Shown here: positions 15,658-24,006 of the stretch, piece after piece | Numbering within the stretch: the first letter of the stretch is position 1 | How the letters are laid out: every line of letters begins with the position of its first letter | From: an uncultured Saprospiraceae bacterium | Lineage (GTDB): Bacteria > Bacteroidota > Bacteroidia > Chitinophagales > Saprospiraceae | DNA length: 52,916 nucleotides | Direction of reading: 5' to 3' | Assembly: GCA_938015805.1 (NCBI GenBank) | Contig: CALLXF010000065.1 | Coordinates: forward strand, 1-52,916 | Notes under the pieces: generated by a model | What the model was told of the DNA's origin: nothing | What the model saw: only the letters and a program-made list of their open reading frames with translations | Databases searched by the model: none | Position numbers and translations under genes: made by a program

Positions 15658-16101
15658 TTAATCGATTTTGTAGACTCGTATCTGCTTTTTATAATCTCTA
15701 AACAGTTCTCTTTTAAATTTTCTTTCTGCTCTAAATAACAAAACGATTTGTTTGGTATCTAAGATGGATTTGAGCTTATCCACAAACTTTTTCTTTTGTA
15801 TTAGCTTACTTTCTTCATTAGATATCATTCGATTTAATAATTCGTTTGCCTCAGCATCAGTCATATTATTGAAGTCCACTTCGGAGCTTCTTTTTTCAAA
15901 ACGGTCTTCTTTTTTGTTTTTAGAATGAGCGTTGTACAAAGGCCAAAATTTTTCTGCTTGCTCAGGAGTAAGCATTAATTCATCAGTGATAAAGGCTATT
16001 TTCTTTGATTTTAGATTATCCATCTTTCTATCTTTTTGAGCAATAGAGATATTACACATTAATAGAAATAGACTTACCGTAACGATTAATATTTTATTCA
16101 T
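15658..16101 (-). CDS. Periplasmic Spy/CpxP-like protein of the sigma-factor module
   Basis: 147 residues with a signal peptide (MNKILIVTVSLFLLMCNISIAQ). The mature part is helical and highly charged. It has 'ELMLTPEQAEKFWPLYNAH', the LTxxQxxxFWPxY pattern of LTXXQ/Spy-related proteins common in Bacteroidota next to ECF sigma factors, and a long basic helix at the end. By analogy it may sense or chaperone misfolded envelope protein and tune the sigma factor, but this is inference. It lies 10 bases after the anti-sigma-like gene in the same operon. Confidence 0.75.
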   Translation of the reverse strand: MNKILIVTVSLFLLMCNISIAQKDRKMDNLKSKKIAFITDELMLTPEQAEKFWPLYNAHSKNKKEDRFEKRSSEVDFNNMTDAEANELLNRMISNEESKLIQKKKFVDKLKSILDTKQIVLLFRAERKFKRELFRDYKKQIRVYKID

Positions 16102-16111
16102 AATTATAATT

Positions 16112-16639
16112 TTATAATAGTTCTTCTAATTCTTCAATTTGGAAATCATCAATGTTTTCTTCGATGTAATCTTCCATTTCTTCCTTAGAAATTAGATCAA
16201 TTCCTTCTCCAATATTTATATCCATATTAATAGGGATCATTTCCTCTATAACTAAGTCATCTATATTTTCTTCTAGATATATTTCTGTACTTTCTAGAGA
16301 ACTCATAAGTGCAGTATGATTTGATTTAGGGTTTATAATGAACATGGCCAACAAAATAATGCTAGCTGCTATTCCGCTGATCATAAAAATTATCTTTCTT
16401 TTTTTAGGCTTTGATTTAGACTCATCGTTAAGTTTTTCTATCACTTTATTAGATAGCGTATCGAAGTAATCCGTCTCAACTTTGTAAGGGTTATCTACCT
16501 TTATCCGAGAATAAATATCAAGCTCTAGATTATTAAAATAGCGTTTGTCTACGCGATAGGGATTATCCTTTTCTATACTAGAGAGCATAGGTGCTATTTT
16601 TTGTATTTCGTCCCTTATTTCTGTTTTACGATCCTTCAT
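16112..16639 (-). CDS. Single-pass membrane protein with internal repeats, probable anti-sigma factor
   Basis: 175 residues. The N-terminal cytoplasmic part holds a duplicated motif, DNPYRVDKRYFNNLELDI and DNPYKVETDYFDTLSNKV (pattern NPYxVxxxYFxxL), typical of Bacteroidota proteins encoded after ECF sigma factors. One membrane segment (about 85-104, IIFMISGIAASIILLAMFII) follows. The periplasmic tail is very acidic and also repeated: YLEENIDDLVIEEM and YIEENIDDFQIEEL. It overlaps the sigma gene by 14 bases, as expected for a coupled sigma/anti-sigma pair. No zinc anti-sigma (HxxxCxxC) motif is present, so the role rests on context and architecture. Confidence 0.7.
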   Translation of the reverse strand: MKDRKTEIRDEIQKIAPMLSSIEKDNPYRVDKRYFNNLELDIYSRIKVDNPYKVETDYFDTLSNKVIEKLNDESKSKPKKRKIIFMISGIAASIILLAMFIINPKSNHTALMSSLESTEIYLEENIDDLVIEEMIPINMDINIGEGIDLISKEEMEDYIEENIDDFQIEELEELL

Positions 16640-17174
16640 TTAGAAAAGATTCTATTTTTTTAACGGCATGGTGATAGGAAGCTTTTAATCCTCCCTCAGA
16701 TGTTTCTAATATTTCAGACAAGGCTCTGTAACTCATTTCTTCAAAGTATCTCATATTGAAAACAGCTCTTTGCTTTGGAGGAAGTTTTTCTATCGCTTTA
16801 ATGAGTAACAATTGACTTTCTGTACCATTAAAGTAACTATCTGCTTTAAGCTCATTTCCTAGTTCCTCAGACATTTGCTCCACAGATGAGCTACGGCGTT
16901 TCCTTTTACTATTTAAATGATTGATACTTTCATTTGTAGCTATTCTATAGATCCATGTACTCAGGGAAGATTGCTCTTTAAAATCTGGTAGATAGCGATA
17001 CACCTTAATAAAAGTATTTTGTACTACATCATTAGCATCTTCGTGGAAATGAACCATACGTCTTACTCGCCAATAAACAATTTCCTGGAAGGTTTTAATT
17101 AATAACCTAAACCCCTCTTCTTTAGATAAAGGGTCTTTACAAAGAGATAATATTTTTTGATCTTCCTGCGTAAT
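16626..17174 (-). CDS. ECF RNA polymerase sigma factor with non-canonical start
   Basis: Regions 2 and 4 of a sigma-70 ECF factor are clear: 'EDANDVVQNTFIKVYRYLPDF' and 'LSTWIYRIATNESINHL' for region 2, 'LPPKQRAVFNMRYFEEMSYR' and 'TSEGGLKASYHHAVKKIE' for region 4. The only in-frame ATG (17055-17057) would cut off region 2.1. The frame continues upstream as TQEDQKILSLCKD ... FRLLIKTFQEIVYWRVRRMV, which is normal region 1/2.1 sequence, up to a stop at 17181-17183. No ATG, GTG or TTG occurs in that extension. ATT codons at 17172-17180 (or the ACG after them) are the candidate starts, and I use the ATT at 17172-17174, giving 182 residues. A mutated ATG or a sequencing error is the alternative. 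The gene heads the sigma / anti-sigma / Spy-like operon. Confidence 0.85.
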   Translation of the reverse strand: MTQEDQKILSLCKDPLSKEEGFRLLIKTFQEIVYWRVRRMVHFHEDANDVVQNTFIKVYRYLPDFKEQSSLSTWIYRIATNESINHLNSKRKRRSSSVEQMSEELGNELKADSYFNGTESQLLLIKAIEKLPPKQRAVFNMRYFEEMSYRALSEILETSEGGLKASYHHAVKKIESFLNEGS

Positions 17175-17275
17175 AATAATTTAAATGATGATATCAGAAT
17201 TAAGACTGATTTTTGAACCCAAGGTTTAATGGCAAAACACTAATTTCATATTTCTTTAAAAAAGGGGAGGCATTT

Positions 17276-17821
17276 ATGTTTGGATTTTTATGTCGTTTGT
17301 GGTTTAAATATATAATGAGATGGAAACTATCAGGTCCTCATCCTAATGTGGTAAAGAAAAAGATTATTATTGTAGTTCCTCATACTTCTGGATGGGATCT
17401 ATCCACTGGGCTTGTTGCTAAATACGGGATGGGTTTAAACGTAAAATTTGTAGGAAAAAAGTCTTTATTTAAAGGACCTAAGAAGTATTTTTTTTACATG
17501 CTCGGTTTATTACCTATAGATCGATCTAAGGGTAAATCAGCAGTCGATGAAATCATAAAATTATTTAACTCTAAAGAGGAACTTACGATCGGTATGGCTC
17601 CAGAAGGAACACGTAAAAAAGTAACCAAGCTTAAATCTGGATTTTACCGTATCGCCAAAGCATTAGATATACCCGTAATCATGGTAAAATTTGATTATGC
17701 TAATAAGATGATCTCATTTAGTCCGCCTTATTTTTTAACTAAGACAAAACTAGAAGATATGGCATACATCGAAAACTATTTTAGAGGTGTCATCGGCAAA
17801 GTACCCGAATATAGTTTTTAA
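17276..17821 (+). CDS. 1-acyl-sn-glycerol-3-phosphate acyltransferase family protein
   Basis: 181 residues from the ATG at 17276. The acyltransferase motif I is HTSGWD (His36-x4-Asp41), the substrate-binding region is 'GLLPIDRSKG', and motif III is 'APEGTRKK' (Glu110-Gly111). This is a short PlsC-like form common in Bacteroidota that transfers an acyl group to a lysolipid or related acceptor at the inner membrane. The real acceptor is not shown. The open frame extends upstream to a TTG at 17213, but those 21 residues are outside the family, so the ATG is preferred. It is divergent from the ECF sigma gene and ends 65 bases before the next gene. Confidence 0.88.
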   Translation: MFGFLCRLWFKYIMRWKLSGPHPNVVKKKIIIVVPHTSGWDLSTGLVAKYGMGLNVKFVGKKSLFKGPKKYFFYMLGLLPIDRSKGKSAVDEIIKLFNSKEELTIGMAPEGTRKKVTKLKSGFYRIAKALDIPVIMVKFDYANKMISFSPPYFLTKTKLEDMAYIENYFRGVIGKVPEYSF

Positions 17822-17886
17822 GACATAAGATGTGTATTTAATATTCTACATTGCATTCTTTTATAAAAATTCAACAAATTTTAGTA

Positions 17887-18687
17887 ATGAAAAAATTAAA
17901 CATACTCTTTATCCTAGGTCTGCTTTTACTGGCAATCAGTCTTATGAGTAATTCTGGAGGAAGAGCAGCTGTTCAGAATAACGGTTCTACCGGAGCTCCA
18001 GGAGAGAATACCTGTGGTCAAGCGGGGTGTCATGCTTCAGGAGCATTTAATCCTGTTGCACAAATCAAAGTAGAAGATATGGATGGGAATCAGGTCACTG
18101 AGTATTTTCCGGGATCTACTTATAAAGTAACCCTTACTAATCAGGCAAATGGTGCATCCGGGTATGGATTCCAGATTACCAGCCTGGATCCTAATGATAA
18201 TCGTATAGGAGAGTGGTCTAACCAGTCTGCAAATGCCCAAATTTCTGCTCTTACTAATCGTACTTATTTAGAACAAAATTCTACCAGTTCAACTAATGTG
18301 ATTTCTGCGGACTGGACTGTAGGAGCTACTGAGTCTGGGGATGTAACTTTTTACGCCGCGACTAATGCCGTAAATGGAAATGGAGGGACATCAGGAGATG
18401 GTACGGCTTCCACTTCTATTACGATTGCACAAGCAGTCACTTCTAGTAAAGAACTAGATCTTAAGAGCATTACACTATTTCCTAATCCTAGTCATGATAT
18501 TATATATATATCATCAGATATGTCTATAGAACAATATGAGATATACAGCGTTTTAGGAACAAGAGTGGTCTCTGATGTAGTGCATGATAATCAGATGGAT
18601 ATTAGCCTTTTAAAGATGGGTACATATTTGGTACGATTATCGAGTAGTAATGGAGAAACTATAACAAAGAAAATTATAAAGAATTAA
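17887..18687 (+). CDS. Secreted choice-of-anchor V protein with T9SS sorting domain
   Basis: 266 residues from the ATG at 17887 (MKKLNILF). An upstream in-frame start at 17851 only adds residues before the signal peptide. After the signal peptide comes the signature 'TGAPGENTCGQAGCHASG' with a C-x4-C-H pair (Cys43, Cys48, His49), then a beta-sandwich with 'YKVTLTNQANGASGYGFQIT', and a T9SS type A sorting domain at the end (about 190-266, 'ITLFPNPSHDIIYISS' to 'TITKKIIKN'). It should be exported and attached or released by T9SS. The Cys-Cys-His site could hold a metal or haem, which the sequence alone cannot show. A terminator follows. Confidence 0.88.
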   Translation: MKKLNILFILGLLLLAISLMSNSGGRAAVQNNGSTGAPGENTCGQAGCHASGAFNPVAQIKVEDMDGNQVTEYFPGSTYKVTLTNQANGASGYGFQITSLDPNDNRIGEWSNQSANAQISALTNRTYLEQNSTSSTNVISADWTVGATESGDVTFYAATNAVNGNGGTSGDGTASTSITIAQAVTSSKELDLKSITLFPNPSHDIIYISSDMSIEQYEIYSVLGTRVVSDVVHDNQMDISLLKMGTYLVRLSSSNGETITKKIIKN

Positions 18688-18709
18688 GTCTCAGAAGAGC
18701 TTTACATAA

Positions 18710-18746
18710 AGTCAGATTCTATTCATTTAGGGTCTGGCTTTTTTTA
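18710..18746 (+). terminator. Intrinsic terminator of T9SS cargo gene
   Basis: AGTCAGA (18710-18716) pairs with TCTGGCT (18733-18739), one G-T pair, across a 16-base loop and is followed by a run of seven or more T. It ends 12 bases before the ligA start, so ligA needs its own promoter. A TATTTTTA at 18745-18752 is a weak -7 candidate. Confidence 0.7.
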
Positions 18747-18757
18747 TTTTTACTATT

Positions 18758-20863
18758 ATGTACAATGCACAAGACGAACAAAAATATTTTGGGCTTTCTA
18801 AAAAATTTCAGAACGCTGATCTATCTATCGATCAGATAGAAGAGTTACGAGATGTACTCAGATATCATGAATATAAATATGCCGTAACTAATAATCCGGT
18901 TATCTCAGATTATGAGTATGATCAGTTATTTAAAAAACTAGAAGCCTTAGAATCTACTTATCCATTGCTGATTACACCAGATTCCCCTACACAAAGAGTA
19001 GCCAGTGATCTCACTCCTGATATGGAGGCTGTAGAACATCTCAGTCCCATGCTATCGCTAGGTAATTCATATAATGATCAGGACCTTCATGATTTTGATC
19101 AACAAATAAAAAGATTACTAAATCTTCCAGAAGATCAAGATGTATCCTACTGTGTCGAACCTAAATTTGATGGAGGATCGCTAGCAGTGATTTATGATAA
19201 TGATTTTCTGGTTCGCTCAGCTACTAGAGGAAATGGGATAAAAGGAGAGGAAATGACTGCAAATGCAAGGGCTATTCCTTCTATTCCGCTTAAAGCGAAT
19301 TTTTCTGCTCTAGGAATTAAAAAAGTAGAATTACGAGGAGAAGGATTGATCCGTGTGGAGAATTTTGATATTATAAATAAGCAGAGAGAAAAGGATGGAT
19401 TAGCGCTATTTGCAAATCCTAGAAATGCAGCTACAGGAGGCCTCCGTATGAAAGATCCTAATGAGACCCGCAAGAGAGGTATTGAGGTTTTTATGTTCCA
19501 AATTGGTGTTGCACAGGATGCTAACGGTAAGGATATGTTGCCCACTTTCAAAACGCATTATCAGGGAATAGAGGTATTGCGATCTCTAGGATTTAAAGTA
19601 CCTAAAGCAGCTATAAAAGAATGTAAAAACATCGATGAAGCCATAGACTTTTGTAACCTCTGGCAGCAAAAAAGGATGGAGTATCCTTATGAGATCGATG
19701 GTATGGTGGTTAAAGTAAATAGCCTGGCATTACAAGAAAGAGCTGGCTTTACTCAGCATCATCCAAGATGGGCGATCGCCTTTAAATTTAAGGCTAAGCA
19801 AGCGACTACTACGCTGATGGGAGTAGAATATCAGATCGGTAAAATAGGATCAGTCACACCAGTAGCAAAGGTAGAACCTGTACAATTAGCAGGCGTAACG
19901 GTATCTTCTATCTCCCTGCATAATGCAGATTTTATTTCTAGTAAGGATTTACGTTTAGGAGATAAGGTACTGATAGAGCGAGCTGGAGATGTTATTCCGT
20001 ATATCGTAAAATCATTTCCCGAACTGAGAGATGATCAGGTCGTTCCGATTATTTTTCCCACTCATTGTCCTTCGTGTAATACCCCATTGGCGAAAGCCGA
20101 AAATGAAGCCGCCTGGAGATGTTTAAATGTAAACTGTACTGAACAAATAAAGCAACGGATGTATTTTCATGTTTCTAAAAACGCAATGGATATTGATGGT
20201 TTTGGGCCGTCGTACATCGACCGGTTTTATGAGGAAGGATGGATCAGAGACTTGTCAGATATCTATAATCTGGACTATGATAAAATTGCAACTTTGGAGG
20301 GTTTTGGAAAACGATCAGGAGAAAATTTAGAAACGGCCATCACTAAAGCTAAGGCTAATCCGATCCATCGTCTACTGCATAGTCTGAGCATCCATCATCT
20401 AGGTAAAAAAGCATCTAAATTGATAGCAGAAAATATCTCTCATGTCTTAGACTTACGTCAATGGTCATACGAGGACTTTGTAGATATTAAAGATATCGGT
20501 CCGGTAGTAGCAGAAAATGTAGTGGCTTATTTTGCGGACGACCAAAATATTGCTCTTCTAGAAAAAATGGAATCTTTAGGTGTAAATTTAACACAGACAG
20601 ATGATGACAAACCATTGCAAATAGCAGAAGATGCCATCTTTGCAGGTAAGTCGATTTTGTTTACAGGTAAGTTGCAAAAACTTGGTCGTAAAGAGGCTCA
20701 GGAACTGGCTGCAAAAGCTGGAGCAAAAAATATATCTGCCGTTAGTAGTAAATTAAATATCCTAGTCGTAGGTGAGAAAGCAGGATCTAAATTAAAAAAG
20801 GCACAGGCATTAGGGACCGTAGATATTATGACGGAGGATGAGTTTATAGAGCAGATGAGGTAG
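18758..20863 (+). CDS. ligA: NAD-dependent DNA ligase
   Basis: 701 residues, the normal LigA length, with every domain in order: domain Ia (about 20-85), nucleotidyl-transferase with the AMP-accepting Lys in 'EPKFDGGS' (Lys136; KFDG rather than the more usual KIDG/KLDG), OB fold (about 330-410), the four-cysteine zinc finger 'CPSCNTPL...CLNVNCTE', HhH domain (about 480-600) and a C-terminal BRCT domain (about 625-701, 'GKSILFTGKL'). It seals nicks in duplex DNA with NAD in replication and repair. The start is the first ATG, 6 bases after a weak -7-like TATTTTTA. It is probably monocistronic. Confidence 0.98.
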   Translation: MYNAQDEQKYFGLSKKFQNADLSIDQIEELRDVLRYHEYKYAVTNNPVISDYEYDQLFKKLEALESTYPLLITPDSPTQRVASDLTPDMEAVEHLSPMLSLGNSYNDQDLHDFDQQIKRLLNLPEDQDVSYCVEPKFDGGSLAVIYDNDFLVRSATRGNGIKGEEMTANARAIPSIPLKANFSALGIKKVELRGEGLIRVENFDIINKQREKDGLALFANPRNAATGGLRMKDPNETRKRGIEVFMFQIGVAQDANGKDMLPTFKTHYQGIEVLRSLGFKVPKAAIKECKNIDEAIDFCNLWQQKRMEYPYEIDGMVVKVNSLALQERAGFTQHHPRWAIAFKFKAKQATTTLMGVEYQIGKIGSVTPVAKVEPVQLAGVTVSSISLHNADFISSKDLRLGDKVLIERAGDVIPYIVKSFPELRDDQVVPIIFPTHCPSCNTPLAKAENEAAWRCLNVNCTEQIKQRMYFHVSKNAMDIDGFGPSYIDRFYEEGWIRDLSDIYNLDYDKIATLEGFGKRSGENLETAITKAKANPIHRLLHSLSIHHLGKKASKLIAENISHVLDLRQWSYEDFVDIKDIGPVVAENVVAYFADDQNIALLEKMESLGVNLTQTDDDKPLQIAEDAIFAGKSILFTGKLQKLGRKEAQELAAKAGAKNISAVSSKLNILVVGEKAGSKLKKAQALGTVDIMTEDEFIEQMR

Positions 20864-20912
20864 GAGAAATAGATCTTTTATGTAATTGAAATAAAACATC
20901 ACAATTAAATTT

Positions 20913-21584
20913 TTATGGCTCTAACCTCCAATAACTACCATTTTGAAAATCAAAATAAAATGGACCACTTGTTTGATTGAAATATATCATGGATCCATTT
21001 TCGTTAATAAAATTATAAGCATTAGGGTAAAGTATATTAAACACTGTAGTATCGCCTATAAAATTGGTTTGGTTAAATAGTTGAAATTTTTGAAATGAGG
21101 ATAAATTGTTTTGAATTTCGTTTGTAAGTATTTCAAATTGAAAATCTTCTAATTTATTATTGATAACATCTCTAAACAATATGCTTAATTTTTCAAAAAC
21201 GATAATCGAATCTAAATCATTATGATTAATAATATCCATTGATAAACCTAATGACATTCTAGGATTTTGATCGCGATTGAGACTAAGATTACTTGCTTCT
21301 ATATTGTAATATTTTATTAAGGTTTTGCATTCAGCATCTTGTATTTCTTTTCTAATATGGATAGTGTCCGAGAAAGACCTTAAACTGTGATCTATATGAA
21401 ATATTATTTCTTCTCCATCTTGATCGATATATACAAGAGAGTCTTGCTCCACAAACTGAAAAAAGTCTTTCGAGATATTGCTTAATGTAAAAGCATTGAT
21501 TTCTTCAAAATTTGTACAATCATTACAGGAATTAAAAAGAAGTATGACGGAAAGTAAAAAGACTGTTTGGTATAGTGATTTCAT
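20913..21584 (-). CDS. Putative lipoprotein of unknown function
   Basis: 223 residues. The N-terminus MKSLYQTVFLLSVILLFNSC is a lipoprotein signal with Cys20 as the lipid site, followed by another Cys at 'CNDC'. The mature part is rich in Asn, Phe, Ile and Asp, mainly beta-strand in character, with aromatic residues near the end ('SGPFYFDFQNGSYWRLEP'). No family is recognised. It is a single gene between ligA and the helicase, convergent with ligA, and more AT-rich than its neighbours, which is common for lineage-specific lipoproteins in this window. Confidence 0.7.
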   Translation of the reverse strand: MKSLYQTVFLLSVILLFNSCNDCTNFEEINAFTLSNISKDFFQFVEQDSLVYIDQDGEEIIFHIDHSLRSFSDTIHIRKEIQDAECKTLIKYYNIEASNLSLNRDQNPRMSLGLSMDIINHNDLDSIIVFEKLSILFRDVINNKLEDFQFEILTNEIQNNLSSFQKFQLFNQTNFIGDTTVFNILYPNAYNFINENGSMIYFNQTSGPFYFDFQNGSYWRLEP

Positions 21585-21692
21585 TTTCAGTATTTTTTGA
21601 TAATAAACCTAATTATCCGCTCAACTAAGTTAGTTAAACAAATCTTATAATTAGAACTATACTTTCTCATCCATTCCCATGACATTTTCTCA

Positions 21693-21700
21693 TATATTTG
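21693..21700 (+). promoter_or_regulatory. -7-like promoter element TATATTTG
   Basis: Exact TAnnTTTG, ending 6 bases before the helicase ATG at 21707. Transcription would begin at or next to the start codon. A TTG inside this element is in frame with the helicase but is better read as promoter than as start. Confidence 0.55.
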
Positions 21701-21706
21701 CAGGCT

Positions 21707-23992
21707 ATGTCAGAAGTCGGATTTCCATACTTAGATGAACTAAACGAGATACAAAGACAAGCGGTAATTACTACCGATGGTCCTATCATGGTTATAGCTG
21801 GTCCAGGCTCTGGAAAGACTAGAGTACTGACCTATAAGATTGCCCATCTGCTAAATACAGGGGTGGCTCCGTGGAATATTTTGGCATTGACATTTACAAA
21901 CAAGGCAGCTAAGGAAATGAAAGATAGGATCGAGAAAGTTGTCGGTCCAAATGCCTTTAAAATCTGGGCAGGAACGTTCCACTCTTTGTTTGCCAGAATA
22001 CTGAGAGTACAGGCTCATAAAATCGGATATCCTAGTGATTTTACGATATATGATACTGATGACTCTAAGTCCGTGCTTAAAGAAATCATTAAGAGCCTAA
22101 AATTAGATACTAAGGTTTATAATGTATCTGCGATATTCTCTAGGATCTCACATGCAAAGTCTAATCTGATTACGCCTAAGTCTTACGCTACAAACGAAGA
22201 TCTAATGGCGTATGACCGGATAAATCGTAGACCGATGACCCAGCTGATTTATGATCGCTATGTAAAAAAATGTATGCGATCTGGAGCTATGGATTTTGAT
22301 GATTTGCTTTTGCAGATGTTTAGACTTTTATATCAGAACCCCGATGGTGTTCGAGAAAAATACCAGAGCCAGTTTAGGTATCTGCTAGTAGATGAGTTTC
22401 AGGATACTAATTATCTACAATATGAGATTATAAAACTGCTTACGGTTTATCCAGATAGTAATCATAACGTGACTATCGTCGGAGATGATGCACAGAGTAT
22501 TTACTCTTTTCGTGGAGCGACGATAGAAAACATTCTCCAGTTTCAGAACGATTTTCCAGAAGTACAGACATTTAAACTAGAGCAAAATTACAGATCGACG
22601 CAGTTTATAATCCAGTCCGCAAATCATATTATCAATTTTAATAAAAAGCAGATTCCTAAAAAAATATGGACAGATAAGGATGGCGGGTCTAAGATAAAAT
22701 TGATCAAAGCAATGACTGATAGTGAGGAGGGCAGAAGGGTCGCTGATACCATTATCGAACAAAAAAACAGATATAATCTTTCTAATAGTCAGATCGGAAT
22801 CCTATATCGAACTAATGCTCAGTCGAGGGTTTTTGAGGAACACTTACGTAGACATAATATCGCTTACCGTATTTATGGTGGATTATCTTTTTATGCTCGT
22901 AAAGAGATCAAAGATATGATCGCCTACTTACGACTATCCGTTAATCATAAAGATGACGAAGCACTGAAAAGAGTGATCAATTATCCCAGAAGAGGAATCG
23001 GCAAAACGACTATCGATCAGATTGCTCTCGTGGCAAATGATAACGAGATCAGTATGATGGAAGTTTTGACTAAAGTCGAATTAAAAGTGCGGGCTAAGCA
23101 AAAGCTTCTAGATTTTGTAAAAATGATCGCTGCTTTTAAAAAGAAAGCTAGTGCGAGTAACGCATATGATACCGCGTTATTTATAGCTCGGCAGTCAGGT
23201 ATTACAGATACATTAAAATCAGATACCAGTATAGAAGGAGTCAGCAGATTAGAAAATTTAAATGCGTTATTAGATGGTATAAAAGAATTTGCTGATGATG
23301 ATGTACTGGCTCCAGGAGAAGAAGTGTTAGATAAATCTATAGGTAAGTTTTTGCAGACCATTTCTCTCATGACTGATGCGGATAATGATGATGATCAGAA
23401 AGAGTCAGTTACGATGATGTCCGTACATGCAGCTAAAGGGCTAGAGTTTAAATCGGTTTTCGTAGTAGGGCTGGAGGAAAATTTATTTCCTTCTTATATG
23501 TCCTTATCTTCTCCTGATCAGGTAGAAGAGGAACGACGATTGTTTTACGTGGCGATTACGAGAGCAGAGGAATATCTTACACTGAGTTATTCTAATAGTC
23601 GATACCATTTTGGTCAGATGCGTTTTAATGATCCCAGTAGATTCTTAGAAGAAATTCCAGAGGATAGTGTCGATAATATTACTGTGATGAAATCTAAAAC
23701 AGAGAAGTCTCCCTCCTCTCCATTTGGGAAACCAAAAGTTCTCGGAGGTAACTTTAAACCGATAGGAAGAAGAGCTACCAAGGCTTTGCCATCAGTCAAT
23801 GCGGCAGATTTTAAACCCGATTCCTACACTAAGATTAAAGAAGGGATGACAGTGATCCATTTAAAATTTGGAGAGGGTAAGGTTAAAAGTATTGATGAGC
23901 GAGATGTAGCTACCATACATTTTGAGGCCGTCCATGATTCGCCTTATAAAAGGATCATGCTAAAATATGCCAAACTACAAATCGTCGATTAG
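21707..23992 (+). CDS. UvrD/PcrA-family ATP-dependent DNA helicase
   Basis: 761 residues. All superfamily 1A helicase motifs are visible: Walker A 'GPGSGKTRVLTYKIAHLL', Ia 'ALTFTNKAAKEMKDR', II 'DEFQDTNYLQYE', III 'GDDAQSIYSFRGA', IV 'EQNYRST', V 'SVHAAKGLEFKSVF', VI 'LFYVAITRAEEYL'. The C-terminal tail ends in a Tudor-like PcrA region ('GMTVIHLKFGEGKVKSIDE'). These 3'-5' helicases act in nucleotide excision repair, mismatch repair and restart of stalled replication or transcription. I chose ATG 21707 because upstream sequence is a promoter element. The DUF2142 gene follows after 14 bases. Confidence 0.95.
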   Translation: MSEVGFPYLDELNEIQRQAVITTDGPIMVIAGPGSGKTRVLTYKIAHLLNTGVAPWNILALTFTNKAAKEMKDRIEKVVGPNAFKIWAGTFHSLFARILRVQAHKIGYPSDFTIYDTDDSKSVLKEIIKSLKLDTKVYNVSAIFSRISHAKSNLITPKSYATNEDLMAYDRINRRPMTQLIYDRYVKKCMRSGAMDFDDLLLQMFRLLYQNPDGVREKYQSQFRYLLVDEFQDTNYLQYEIIKLLTVYPDSNHNVTIVGDDAQSIYSFRGATIENILQFQNDFPEVQTFKLEQNYRSTQFIIQSANHIINFNKKQIPKKIWTDKDGGSKIKLIKAMTDSEEGRRVADTIIEQKNRYNLSNSQIGILYRTNAQSRVFEEHLRRHNIAYRIYGGLSFYARKEIKDMIAYLRLSVNHKDDEALKRVINYPRRGIGKTTIDQIALVANDNEISMMEVLTKVELKVRAKQKLLDFVKMIAAFKKKASASNAYDTALFIARQSGITDTLKSDTSIEGVSRLENLNALLDGIKEFADDDVLAPGEEVLDKSIGKFLQTISLMTDADNDDDQKESVTMMSVHAAKGLEFKSVFVVGLEENLFPSYMSLSSPDQVEEERRLFYVAITRAEEYLTLSYSNSRYHFGQMRFNDPSRFLEEIPEDSVDNITVMKSKTEKSPSSPFGKPKVLGGNFKPIGRRATKALPSVNAADFKPDSYTKIKEGMTVIHLKFGEGKVKSIDERDVATIHFEAVHDSPYKRIMLKYAKLQIVD

Positions 23993-24006
23993 TATCTTTA
24001 CGATCG

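Noticed and set aside
21698-21706. TTG start for the helicase
   Set aside because: The TTG forms the end of an exact TAnnTTTG element and the next in-frame ATG (21707) matches the family start better.
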